This document shows positions 45,510-58,000 of a stretch of DNA of 64,000 bases, in pieces. Where the stretch lies: contig JACJVW010000001.1 in NCBI GenBank assembly GCA_020637435.1, positions 434,001 to 498,000 on the forward strand. The letters are read 5' to 3'. The notes under the pieces are model-generated. The model was not told where the DNA came from. It saw only the letters and a list, made by a program, of their open reading frames with translations, and made no database searches. Each line of letters opens with the position of its first letter. The stretch's first letter is position 1. This stretch comes from Candidatus Woesearchaeota archaeon (lineage in GTDB: Archaea > Nanobdellota > Nanobdellia > Woesearchaeales > JACJVW01). A program made the translations under genes and the position numbers.

Positions 45510-46067
45510 ATGGGAGAAATCAGCTACCTGGAAGAAGCTACAATAAAGAGAGTCATAACTAGTGTCCAGAACTCCCGCGACCAGCTGATGATACTCCTTC
45601 TCTACGAACTTGGATGCAGCCTCAAGGAATTGCTCAACATCAGGCTCAGAGACATTGATCTTGAAAAAGAACAGATTTCTATCACTTCCACATCCGGTAC
45701 GAGCAGACAAGTCAGAGACAGCCTGATTAGCGCTCCCACAAAGGAACGTATAAGAAACTATATAAACGCCAATAACCTTGAAAATCGTAAGACCGCATAC
45801 CTGTTTACATCCTCCCACAACAGGCAGATGACCTTGCGAAGAGCGACCCAGATTCTCTCTTCTTCATTGGAATCACAGGGCTTAGGAGACCTTAGTCCGC
45901 AAGTGATAAAATATTCACATATTGTGAACGCCTACCGGAGAAATGTACCCATCAGTCTTATAAGAGAACAGGTAGGTCTGACCAAAGAAAGACTCATTTC
46001 GATCCTATTGAGTATTGATGAGCCGAACGTCGGTTCGTACAAAGAGTTCCTGGAGGGGGTGCTCTGA
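45510..46067 (+). CDS. Catalytically dead tyrosine-recombinase-fold protein
   Basis: 185 residues matching only the catalytic domain of XerC/D-type recombinases: LMILLLYELGCSLKELLNIRLRDIDLE (26-52) equals the box I region, and LGDLSPQVIKYSHIVNAYRRNVPISLIREQVGL equals box II. The residues needed for catalysis are all replaced: box I Arg (LRxSEL) is Ser in CSLKEL; H-x-x-R is Q-V-I-K; the GH histidine is Leu; the nucleophile tyrosine is Leu or Ile. The N-terminal core-binding domain is absent. The fold may still bind DNA. The stop overlaps the ATG of the second giant surface gene by one base, and a strong ribosome site GGAGGGGGTG lies inside its last codons. Most likely a regulator derived from a recombinase (inference). 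Confidence 0.82.
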   Translation: MGEISYLEEATIKRVITSVQNSRDQLMILLLYELGCSLKELLNIRLRDIDLEKEQISITSTSGTSRQVRDSLISAPTKERIRNYINANNLENRKTAYLFTSSHNRQMTLRRATQILSSSLESQGLGDLSPQVIKYSHIVNAYRRNVPISLIREQVGLTKERLISILLSIDEPNVGSYKEFLEGVL

Positions 46068-49000
46068 TGCGAAAAAGAGGTAACAATAAGACCCTCACGG
46101 TCATTTTGTTAGCTTTGCTTCTGACGATATTCACTATTTCTGCAGCTCCAAACATTGACATCAGGATCGACATGGCCACGGAGAACCGAAGCGTCGGCGA
46201 TACTGTCCAGATAGGCATCTCCACCTACATCAATAATGTCATTGTACTTTCTTTGCCCGCCAAGGTATTCATCTCAGGCCCGGAAGGCTCATCCGAACTG
46301 GCGACCAGCGATACATTCAGAGGATTGCGCATAGGAAACTTCACTCCAACCCGTGCAGGAACATATACCATCACGGCCCAGGTCATCATCAATGGCCAAC
46401 CGTATGAACAGTCAGACGAGGTCGAAGTGGCACAGCCACCTTATGCGTTCACCACAGAATACCTGGTGAACGGTACTCTGCTACAGGCTCATATCACACA
46501 ACCTGCAGACCGCACAGTAAGGATAAATCTGATCAGGGAATCGCAGATAATACCTTTATGTGAAGCCGAGTGTGCCGCTGACTGCACATTTTCCTGCCCG
46601 CTCCCAGAACTAGACAGTGCCATCATACACCTGCAGACGCAGATTGACGCAGAACCGTACCTCTACAGCACAACAGATATCGTAACTGCAGCTATGAAGA
46701 GTATCGAATGTGAATTCGTCGCCCCGAAATACGGACTCTACACAACAATACAACTCCCACAAGAAGACCTTCTCGAAGCCTACATCACTGGCGACCGAAC
46801 AGAGCAGATAACTGATGGAACGTTTACGACAGACGCACCCGGTGCATACACCCTAATGATGCTGTATCTACAGGACAACACAACTGTTTCCTGCAGCAAG
46901 GACTTCACGGTCAGCGCTGACGGTGACGAAGCTCGTCTAAACTTGATCGATGACTATTTTGATCCTATCTACGCAAAGACCTATACCCTCTATAATATCG
47001 AAAAAGAAGGACATGCAAACATCTGCGATGAAGCATGGTATATTGATGATACAACGGTACAGACCATCTCGTTTCCGGCCAACCTCTCCAGAGGTCAGCT
47101 CCTCTGCAAATCAGCTCCTGCCAATATGAGCAAGGCCGATGCTGAAACGTATGTAACCTTCCTTCGAAGCGGAGCCGCGACATTCTTCAACGTAGGCTTC
47201 AGCTCATTTGAATCGTACGCCTACATCCTCAAAGACTCAGTTGCGAAGGAGATACTTGGCCCCTACAACAAGACCATACATACGCAGAACTTCACCACCA
47301 TAATCGGTCCGCCTGCTCTGTATGCGGTAGTGCACAAGAATATGGCAGAGTCGGAAACTGACTTAAGCGTGGGACCGGTACTGGTCATCCCAATGGAAGA
47401 GAATGCTTCCATAAGCTACATCAATGGCACTACCCTATTCATCCGGGAAAAGACAGCCCTGCAAAGAGAAGACATCTTCCAAAGCCAGGGAGTAAGATTT
47501 GTCCAAGAGTTGCAGCTAAAACCAAGGGAAGACACCATCACAGAGACAGACAAGCAGATACTCAGTGATGCGCAGACGATCGAACTCATCAGTCCAGAAC
47601 TAAAGAAGATACATCTGCCCGCAGGCATCATACCCAAGGAGACTCCTCATGGCATGTACATGCTTCACGAGATCTTCTATGGCAACGCAAGCAGAGTAAG
47701 CAGGATAACTATCATAGGGACTGAAGCCAATCTGAGCATCAGCGAAGGCAAACAGAAGAACGCGACAAAAGGCGATACAGTAAGATTCGTACATACGATC
47801 GTCAACTCGATAAGGGACGGTTCAGCCATCATTGAGGTGCAGATAGGAGACACTGCTGCGCAGGTAAGCGTAAACGTCATCGAAGGATCCATCGAAGTCC
47901 CCATCACTGATACGAACAACAACGGCATACCTGACTTAGGCATCATGTTGCCAGGAGAGGATAAAGAGATCCTGATTACAGCCATCGTCCCTAAGAATGC
48001 AAGCGCAGGAAATCACACTATCCCTATCACTGTGCAAGACCTGCAGCGAAGCATTGGAAACACGGTCTATGATCTCATCCACGTAGAAGCTGACCTCTTC
48101 GAACCAGTCTACAGCAACGACCTTGACCTCTACGCTATCGAAGAGCATGAAGGACAATTGCAGATCCTTATTCAGAATAATTTCATGGATGAAAAAGAGG
48201 CTCAATTGACGTTGCACATAGGCAACAATAGCATTGTCGAGAATATAATCGTCCCAAAAGACAGCACATTCATGTTCACTTATCCTGTCGAGGATCTCTC
48301 CTCCAATGAGAAGATCGAAGCGGTGCTGACTGCATTTGGCGAATCGAACAAGAACAACAACCAAAGAACATTCCTGCGTGCTCAGAGATGGACAGAAGAC
48401 AGAAGTTATAGGAAGACATTGTACCTCACTGAGAAAGAGCATCAGGACCATGAACAGTACAGATTCCGTGCATCTGCAGCTCGTGACGGCATGGATCTCT
48501 CATCCATCCGCCTTACCTACGCAACAGACACAACAGAAGGTATAGGTTATGCGTATCCACTATTTTCTATCACCGCATACGATGAGAAGCAGGTCGACCT
48601 CATCATAGAGTTGAGTATGCTACCCAAGAACACGGTAGTTCCGTTATACATCTATTACGATAAATCCGAAGCATCAATCCCCCCAAATACAAGCGCTCAC
48701 CTGCCAGAGATCATCATCGACAACACCAATCGTACGGTGCAGATGAATGGGAGATGGGGTTCCGACTACGTCTCAAGAGAATACTATGGTTCAGGTTATC
48801 TTCATGATTTCGCAAGAGGCAAAGGAGAAAAATCTGTCATCTATGGCTTACAGGTACCTAAGTCCGACTATGAAGTCTACATGACGTATCCGACAGACCC
48901 TACGTTCTCAAAGCATGTACCTGTCTCAATAACAGGCACAGAGGGTACCCAGACTATCTATATTGATCAAGACAGACGTCCACAGGATTGGACTTACCTT

Positions 49001-52000
49001 GGAGTATATGCCCTTGACAGCAACAGTCAGATTACTATCTCAAACGCAAAGACAGAAGGCCTCGTCGTAGCTGACGCATTCCGTCTTGTCCAAGTAGGGA
49101 GCTATGAACGATTCTCTGACGAAGAGAAATGGTTCATACCTGTACAAAAAAAGACCGAATATATCTCTATCTTCGAAAACTCAACCCTCAAAATCAATAC
49201 AACAGATATGACCAATATTACGGTGACCACCTCGATGCAGACAAACTACACCCTGGAGGAGAATAGCGTACTACTTGCTCCAATCTCAGATTTGACGGTG
49301 ATGGTGCGAGGCAAAGTATGCAAAGTAAGTTGTTCATACAAAGAAAATACTTATGTCATAGAAGTCATCAGGAAACAGTCACTTCTGCTCAAACCCTTCC
49401 CTTCGGTAAAGAAAGGCCAGGACGAGACAGAGGTACTCAATCTCTCTGCCTATCTGAGACCCACAACACGCTTGCAGATAACAAATTCGACCATCAATGC
49501 ATCCCTAAAAGAAAAAGTACTACACCTTGGACCCTCACCCGCCGGAGTCCATCGGATAATTTTAATCGCGACAGATACCAATGTCACAGAACAGCTGCCG
49601 GCTTTGCTGGTGCAAGTCGCCCCTAAAGACACAGAGCAGACCATACAGGGCCACGCAGAGATAGGTCACCCGGTGCAATGGAAGAAGATAGTCATCAACG
49701 ACACCACACAATTGCCTGTAGACGCAGCCAATATACGGGTAAACAACGGTAGCTCTTACAGCTTTAGAGTGGACGAAAGGATCATAGATGCTCAGGAGAT
49801 GGAGAAAGCAAAGGAAGATCGTGAGATTCTCAAAAAACTTAAAGCTTTCGAAGAGGAGAAACAGAACAGTAATTTCATAAGAGCGATGAGCATCAGCGTA
49901 CAGAGTCTTGCTGCGCAGACACAAGTCCAGACAGACATAGACCTTACAAAAGTGCAGAATACCACACTAGTGATGGAAGAGAATGCTACCTCATACATCA
50001 TCGAATACACCACCCCCGCTCCAGACATTGCGATAAGGAGTGAAAGTGAAAAAGACTTCACAAAGAAAAAAGATATTGTCGTCTTCAGTAATGTCACTTT
50101 CCACTACTACAATGTCACCTCCTACACTGATGTGGATGAATCCCTACCGGAACAGCTCCACCTCTATTGGCATCGCCAGGAAGGTTCAGTCGATATCATC
50201 CATGACCCTCGATTGAAGGAACTTTTGGATGTGCAGCTCATCGACACAAATGCCAACGGACTCATCGACAAAGTCCAGTGGCTCACCCCTCAACTTTCAG
50301 AACAGAATTTCTCGCTTGAGATAGACCTCACCATCCTCAATCTCCAGAGTTATCCGACCCTCTACAAGAATTGGACCGTCCTCTTCAACACTACTGGAAC
50401 TGCCAACCTGACTATTTACACCCTCAACACCAGCTGGTCTGAATTCTACAACGACCTCTCCTCAACGCATGATGACCTCACCTTCCTCGATGTCAGATGT
50501 GGTGCCACCAGTAGATACGATGAGATCATCCTTCTGTTGGAGAATGGAAGTCAAAAATCTATTACAACAGTTGCTCCTACCGACCAGTTCGTAGTTGATG
50601 GCCTAAGAGTAGCTGATTGGAACTGCTCACAGACGGCAAGATGGGACAACCAGATTATCACCACCGGTGTGCACATCCAGCGGTTTGAGTTCGGTAACGA
50701 CATCCTGTATGCACGCAACTATGGTTTCCTTCTCTTTGAAACATTTGAATCCTATGCGAACAACACAAATGCAACCGACTGGATAGACTATACTGACGAC
50801 AGCCCGGTTACGCAGGGTGAGACCGCATTGACCTACGACAACGGCACGACGACCTCCATAGTCATAGCCGCGGCCGCTGAAGAGTTCACAGAATACAACG
50901 GAACAGGAGCTCTGGCTTGGCATAGTTACGAAGTGAAAGGTGAACTTTGGATAGAGGGTAATACAAGTGGTAACTACGAGATCAATATCTATGCGTACAG
51001 CGATTTCAACGCGCCAGTTTCAAGAGACTATTATTCCCTGGAATTTATTCCATCCTACACAGGAGGATTCAGGCTAAATGGCGACTCCAACACTTTCGTC
51101 ATCAACAATCCAACCATCAACACCAGTGTCACCCCTCAATTTAACGTAACCTACTCTTTCAGATTCCTGGTCATGAACAATGGTGCGAACCGTGATCTTT
51201 ACGCGATGATGTGGAAATCTAACGAGACAGAACCTTCATCATGGCAAGCACAGGCAAGAGATGTCCTGGCAGCAAACTCAGCGGGCACCATAGCATTCTC
51301 AGTCGCAAACGCCAAAGTGCACTTCGACAATATCATCGTGCAGAATGCGACCAGCATCCCGCAGATAACGATCATATCGCCACCTTACGGACCGCATGAT
51401 GTCATAGACAATCTCTATTTCAACGTCAGCGTCGATAAGGACGCTGCAAACTGTAATGTCACTATCAATACGACATCCTACAATATGTCCCAGTGGAACA
51501 CGACCCATTGGTATATGAACGTCACGCTCGGTGTCTATGGTACGCTTCCTGTTACCTTTTACTGTGAAGATGACTTTGGCAACAGCGGAAACAAATCGAC
51601 TACCATCAGGCTCGGAACAAGTGCAATAACCATCCTTGCGCCGCTCAATGAGACGACAACCGACTATACTCCATTGCTCAATGTCACCCTCAACGACACT
51701 TATGATGTATGGTACAGTCTTGACTATGGTGCGAACAGTTCCATAATACCTTCAGTGGACAATTTCACCACCATCCTTGGCCCACTCAATCAGAGCCAGC
51801 ACCTCATCTATGTTTACATTAATGACTCTGGTGTTATCGACTACACCTATGTGTACTTCTCCATAGATGTCCCGGTACCCAACGCCACCATGACGCTCTA
51901 TGATGAAGGGATCAACCCCAGCGCCGCTGATGACCCTCTTGTAGACATTAAACTGCAATCAATCTATGCGTACACCTACAGATATTCCTGCAACACAACA

Positions 52001-55000
52001 GCATGGACAGAATGGAGAACATGGACAGGTAATGGTTGTAGCGGTACCTGTGATTGGTATGTCAATTTCAACCTCACCAACGCAAGCCTTGGCTGCAATG
52101 TGTCCGACGGTCCTAAATGGGTATACGCAGAGGTCCGTAACTACTTCAATGAGACAGGATATGCCAATGACTCCATCAACATAGACCTAAGTCCGCCAAG
52201 GATAAACTTGACAACACCGCTGAATTATTCTCTTGCAACAACGCAAAAAGTAACCTTCGGTGTTAATGCATCAGACCACTACAGCAGCGTGCAGTACTGT
52301 CAGCTCTATGTTAATGGGTCTATCTGCGGAGGACTCATCTCCCCAATAGTAGATGATGTGATAAAAAATGTTACCAAGAACATCACGACCGACTGCAACT
52401 TTGTCGGAACAGGAGAGTATGTATGGAGAATGTACTGTAGGGATGACACCAACAGTCACTGGTCAAACTACAGCGAGTACAGGACCTTGTTCGTGGATGT
52501 GGATGGCCCGGTCATCAACGCATCGTTAAGTACAAATAAGATAGGTTTCAATCAAAGCATCCTCATCAACGCGACCATCACCGAACAATACAGCAATATC
52601 AGCAATGTCAGTGCTAATATCACCTATCCAAACGGAACTTCAAGACTATTTGCGATGAGCAATACTTCCTCCACAGATTATTACTACTACTTCACAGACA
52701 CCTGGGGCGGAGGTTTATACCAGGTCCGCGTCCGCGCGAATGACACCGCCGGATGGAAAACCACCTCGTCAGTGAAGCGATTCAATGTCAGCGTAAACGC
52801 ATCAGTCTACATACGCACAGAACTCGGCATCTATGCACCGGGCATGCAGGTCAACCTGACACAAAGGATGCCCGGTTGGATAGATGAGAATTGGTTATAC
52901 CGATTACCCTTGGCAGTAACAGAAGAAAGCGGCACCGACCTGATACAGCACCAGATCAGGATAACATTGAACACTTCCGCGCTCATCACTGAAGGCAAAA
53001 TGAATGCAGACTGTTCAGACATACGGTTCGGTACAGACAATGCATCATCCCTCTACTTCTGGCTGGAATCAGGATGTAACACCGACTACACCACTTATTG
53101 GGTGAAGATGGATGAGCTCGATGCGCTTGACACCAAAGCATTATACATGTACTATGGCAATCCAACTGCGACGAACGCATCTAACGGTACAAGGGTATTC
53201 CAATGGTTCGATGACATGGAAACCTTCACCGGTTGGGTAGCAGAAGGCACAGGTAGCGTAGCCCAAAGCACGGCAAATGTCTACGAAAGGGCATACGCTC
53301 AGATTAAACAGACCAATTGCGATCCTGCAGGAGGTTCCAAGAATCTGGGTTTCACCCTCAACAGGACCAACTGGCTAGTGGAGTTCCATAGATACAGGGG
53401 TAGTGGTGACATCGCCTCATGTACAGTAGATAGGACTGGCGTTGAGACCGCAGCAGACAACGGGTACAGCGGCGCCTTCCAGCACGGCGGTGGCTCGGAC
53501 ATATGGGTCGACCGAAGGACAGGCGGCGGTGCAACTGTTCTGGACAGTTCAAGCATCATAGATATACTCGACACCTGGCATATTTCCCAGCTGCTGCTCA
53601 CAGATGACGAGATAAGGCATGTCATTCTTGATACCAACTACACCATCGTGGAACAGACACAGGCGATTGATACAACCTATACAACATTCGACCAGGTAGC
53701 TATCCGCGGTGGACGCCCATACTATATCGACATGATTAAGATTAGGAAATATGCAAGCGCAGAACCTACATTTACTATAGGAAGCGAACAGGGCGTCTTC
53801 GAAAACAGATCCCAGGTAAGTGGATCCGACAATTTCACCGCCTATTACTACCTCAGTGTCTATAATGAATCAGGAGGAAGCTTCCTCCTGGACAAGCACG
53901 TAGTAGAGTTCCTGGCAAACACGACTGAGCCGCTCCTGTTGCTTAACCCTATGTGGCTTGGTTACGGAGCATGGAATACCGGAGCATACTATGACGGCGT
54001 CTATCAGGCAAGAGCTACGCTTACCGACCCGAACAACAATACCCTTATCAACGAAGACGGAGAACTCCTTGAATCAAGATTCAACTTCACCATAGACAGG
54101 TATCCCGATATACTTGGCGCAGGCATCACTCCTACGTTCAACGGATGGGGAGAGTCCTTTACCTTGCAGGCAAATGTAACGTATCCGCTTCCTATAAATA
54201 GGGTCTGGGCCAACATCACCTGGGCTAACGGATCAGTACAGGTAGTCAATCTTCCTTTAGCAGAAGACATAACCTACGAAGCCACATTGACAGATATCTG
54301 GGATACCGGCCTGCACAGCATCCTCTTCGCATCAAACAATTCTGCAGGATATACTTCCACTGAGGGTCCGTATGGATTCTCTATAAACGGCAACTCATCC
54401 ATCACGCTTGCGACCGTCAAAGACCTGTACTACCCAAACAAAGTCATCGAGATTACTTCCCCCTACCAGTGGTGGAACACGTCATGGAGATACAGAGTCA
54501 TCATCAACCTTGACCAAAAAGGCTATGACAGAGATGATATCTGGATGCGCCACAACATCAACATATCTGACATACTTGCTTCCTCGGGTGTAAGTGGAAC
54601 ACTCGATTACAATTCTCTTAGATTGGTCGAGTACACTGCCCAGGGTGGTGCAGCCACCTACAATGGTACGCTGACCGATGATACGAAGTATCTCGTCCCC
54701 TTCGAAGTTGACCAACTCAAGGATTATGACAGTCTATACAACGCCAAGATCCATCTTGAATGGATAGCGAACGGCACTACCGAATCTGCGATTTCCAGAC
54801 AGTGGGCATTGTACTTCGAGATAGACGAGTCCAACACCGGTGTATTTTACAGTATTGAACGACCGACTGAGTTCATAGGCTATCCTGGAACGACAAGTGA
54901 ACACCTCTTCGCAGAAGTCTATGGTGATGGTACCTTTGGTGCTGAGACACTGATAGTGGACCTCTTGGGTGATAACCAGATGTATGGAAGTGACCCTGTA

Positions 55001-58000
55001 GCAGATTTCGACAATGACGGAGATTTTGACATCCTTGTAGGTTACAGCGAAGATACAGGTCCCATTTTTGACTACCGTCTCTACGAGCAGATATTTGACA
55101 GTCCGCTTACCTTCATCAGCCAAGGTGTCATCTTCGACGGCCTAAACAATCAGTACTTTGAGGACTCGGTGACGGGTGACTGGAACGATGACGGATGGAT
55201 GGATACTATCCTCGCTACAGACACTAACCGTCTATATGTCCTCCTCAATAACAAGACAGGCGGTTTCGAGCTTGGACCAGCCCTTTTTGGAGACCCCAAC
55301 ACCCGTGGCAAAGACGTGGGAGATTTCAACGAAGACGGATTGCAGGACTTCGCCTACATGGAATCAGCAGGTATCCTCTATATTTACTTCTCAAATGGAG
55401 ACGGAACATTCAGGATATACCAGGAAGGGTTCAGCAAATCTGCCCAGGCATGGTCCAATTGCCTCGCCGTAGCTGACTTCGATAATGATGGTCATGATGA
55501 CATAGTAGCAGGCGACAACAATGAGATATATTTCCTACAAGGTAATGGTCTGGGCAACTTCACAAGCCTGGGCAATGTGCTTAATATGGGGGCCACAAAC
55601 TATGTTTCGTGCGACAATATTGATGCGGACAGAGACGGTAACCAGGACCTGGTCTTCTCCCTCTATGGTGAACAGCAACAAGACTACTACAAAGGTTACG
55701 GAAATGAGACTTTCACCTATTTCTCAACTTTCGGTAATCAGCAATCGATGGGTATAGAAGCCCCCGCATATCTTCCTACTGTAATATCACACTCGTCAAG
55801 AGCAGAAAAATATGCAAATTCCACAACACAGTCAAGGATCCTAAATACAGGAGCGGCCCCATTCAAAGGCTATCTCTTCACGCAGATAAGATTCTGGAAT
55901 AGTTCAGATGTAGTCTGGGAACCTATCGCAACCATAATCAACGAATCAAATGCCTCTACTGCAAGAGAGGTAGGCCGTGCATCTGCACTGAACATCAAAG
56001 ATGCGTTCGACTCGTACAGTCGTTGGAATGTATCGAGTAATAAACTAGGTCAGTACCAAGTCGTCGTAGAATTCAGGCACCTTAATGGCAGCATTCATGT
56101 TATGGACGACGGAACTATGCTCAATATGACCTACAATTTCTCCGTAGAGCTTGATACCCTGGGACCCGACATACAGGAACTAAGGAAGAATCCATCTACA
56201 ACGGGCTTTGGCCAGGAAGTTATCATTGAAGCCGTTCTTGAAGATGAAGGCAATGGAGTAGATAGTGCATGGATGAACATAACACGTCCGGACAATGTGT
56301 CTGCAATGTTCAACCTGACACAGATATCGACCAGCTTGTGGAGATACACCTACAATGACACCTGGATTTGGGGCAATTACAGCATCCAGTTCTACACCAA
56401 CGACACTGGCGGTTACAATTCATCACTAAACTCATCCTTCTTTGTAAGAGGTTCAGTACTCATGAACGCTACTACCGAGCAGCTTATCTACAATCCAAAT
56501 CAGACGGTAAGGCTTACCAGCTCATTCAGCTGGTGGAACCAGACCTGGCACTACCGGGTACCACTCATCATGGAATCAGCTGATTTCAACAGGTACAAAT
56601 CGATCGTAGGTGGATACCTCAACTTTACGGAAAAACTTGCAGAATTGGATTGCGGCGCGACCGCATGCTCAGGAGAGTTCATCAACAGCAGCTTGCGTGT
56701 CATAGAATATGGCACGGATGGTCAACCCATCATATATAACAGCAGCAAGACTGGGCAGGAAGCGTATACGATACCCTTCCTCTTTGACTATGAAGCCGGA
56801 TACCAACGCATAACAAATGCATATGCAGACATCAGATTCAATGCTCCAGGCTTGACTGACAGAGACGAAGAAAGGTACTTCATGATCTATTTCGATATCC
56901 TTGAGTTTGGCAGTAAGGCCATCTCCCAAAGGACAGATACGCTCATGCCCTCAGATGGAAGCATATTCTCCTTCATAGCGGTAAGTGATGATGATAATGA
57001 TGTGTATGTCATAGAGAATTATCAGAATGGCACATGGGGTATCATCGATGACATAGGAGAGCCTTCAGGCACCAACAACCGCCGAGCCATCATCCAGGGA
57101 GATTTCGACAACGATGGTGATGAGGATATCATACTGGGAGTGCCGCAGAATGGTTTCGAAGTGTATTTCTACAATCATACGACTCCGGGAACCTTCGTAA
57201 ATGAAGGGGTTATCGCAAACATAACTGATGGAAGCAGCGCAATCTCCATGGGTGGTGCAGTCGGTGACTTCAACGGCGACGGAAACCTGGACTTCGCCAT
57301 GTCACCCAATGATATCTATTTTGATGTCTTCTTCGGCGACGGAAAAGCACAATTCATACTTGACGCAACATACAATATCTGTGGAGCTAACGACGCCCGT
57401 GGGCAGGATGCAGCTGACGTGGATCTTGACGGTGACATAGACATAATTGCAGCTTGTACGGGAAACCCTGATCTCTACATTTTGACCAACGATGGAACAG
57501 GAACATTCCTTGCTACCAGCCTTACCGTGACAAATGTGCTCAACGACCCTTACGGTCTTGCGGTTGCGGACTTCGACAACGACACCCTGCCAGACATAGT
57601 CGCATCCTACGGCGATACCGACACCATGTATTTTTACAAAGGTAACGGCGATGGAACATTTAACAATGGCGGTGCGCTATCGATAACGACACAGGGTTCG
57701 TTCTATCCGGGGCTCGATGCATTCGATTTCGACAATGACGGCCTACAGGACCTTGTTGCTGCTGGCCGATTCCCAAACAATATCTACTACTTCAAAGGTG
57801 ACGGCGATGGAACATTCACCTACATCAAGAGCATTGGCACAACAAGCGATGATACCTATACCGTGTCCGCGCCTATGGGTACAATCCCTTCATCCTTCAG
57901 AACATTGACTACAGAAGAGACGACCAACGTCACGACGCTCTCAAGTATCGTCAACGAGGGATCAACAGACCTCGGCGGATACCTCTGGGTAGGCATAGAC

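Noticed and set aside
45510..46067. Active integrase marking a mobile element
   Set aside because: All catalytic residues are lost, and I see no attachment-site duplication or phage/plasmid genes around it.
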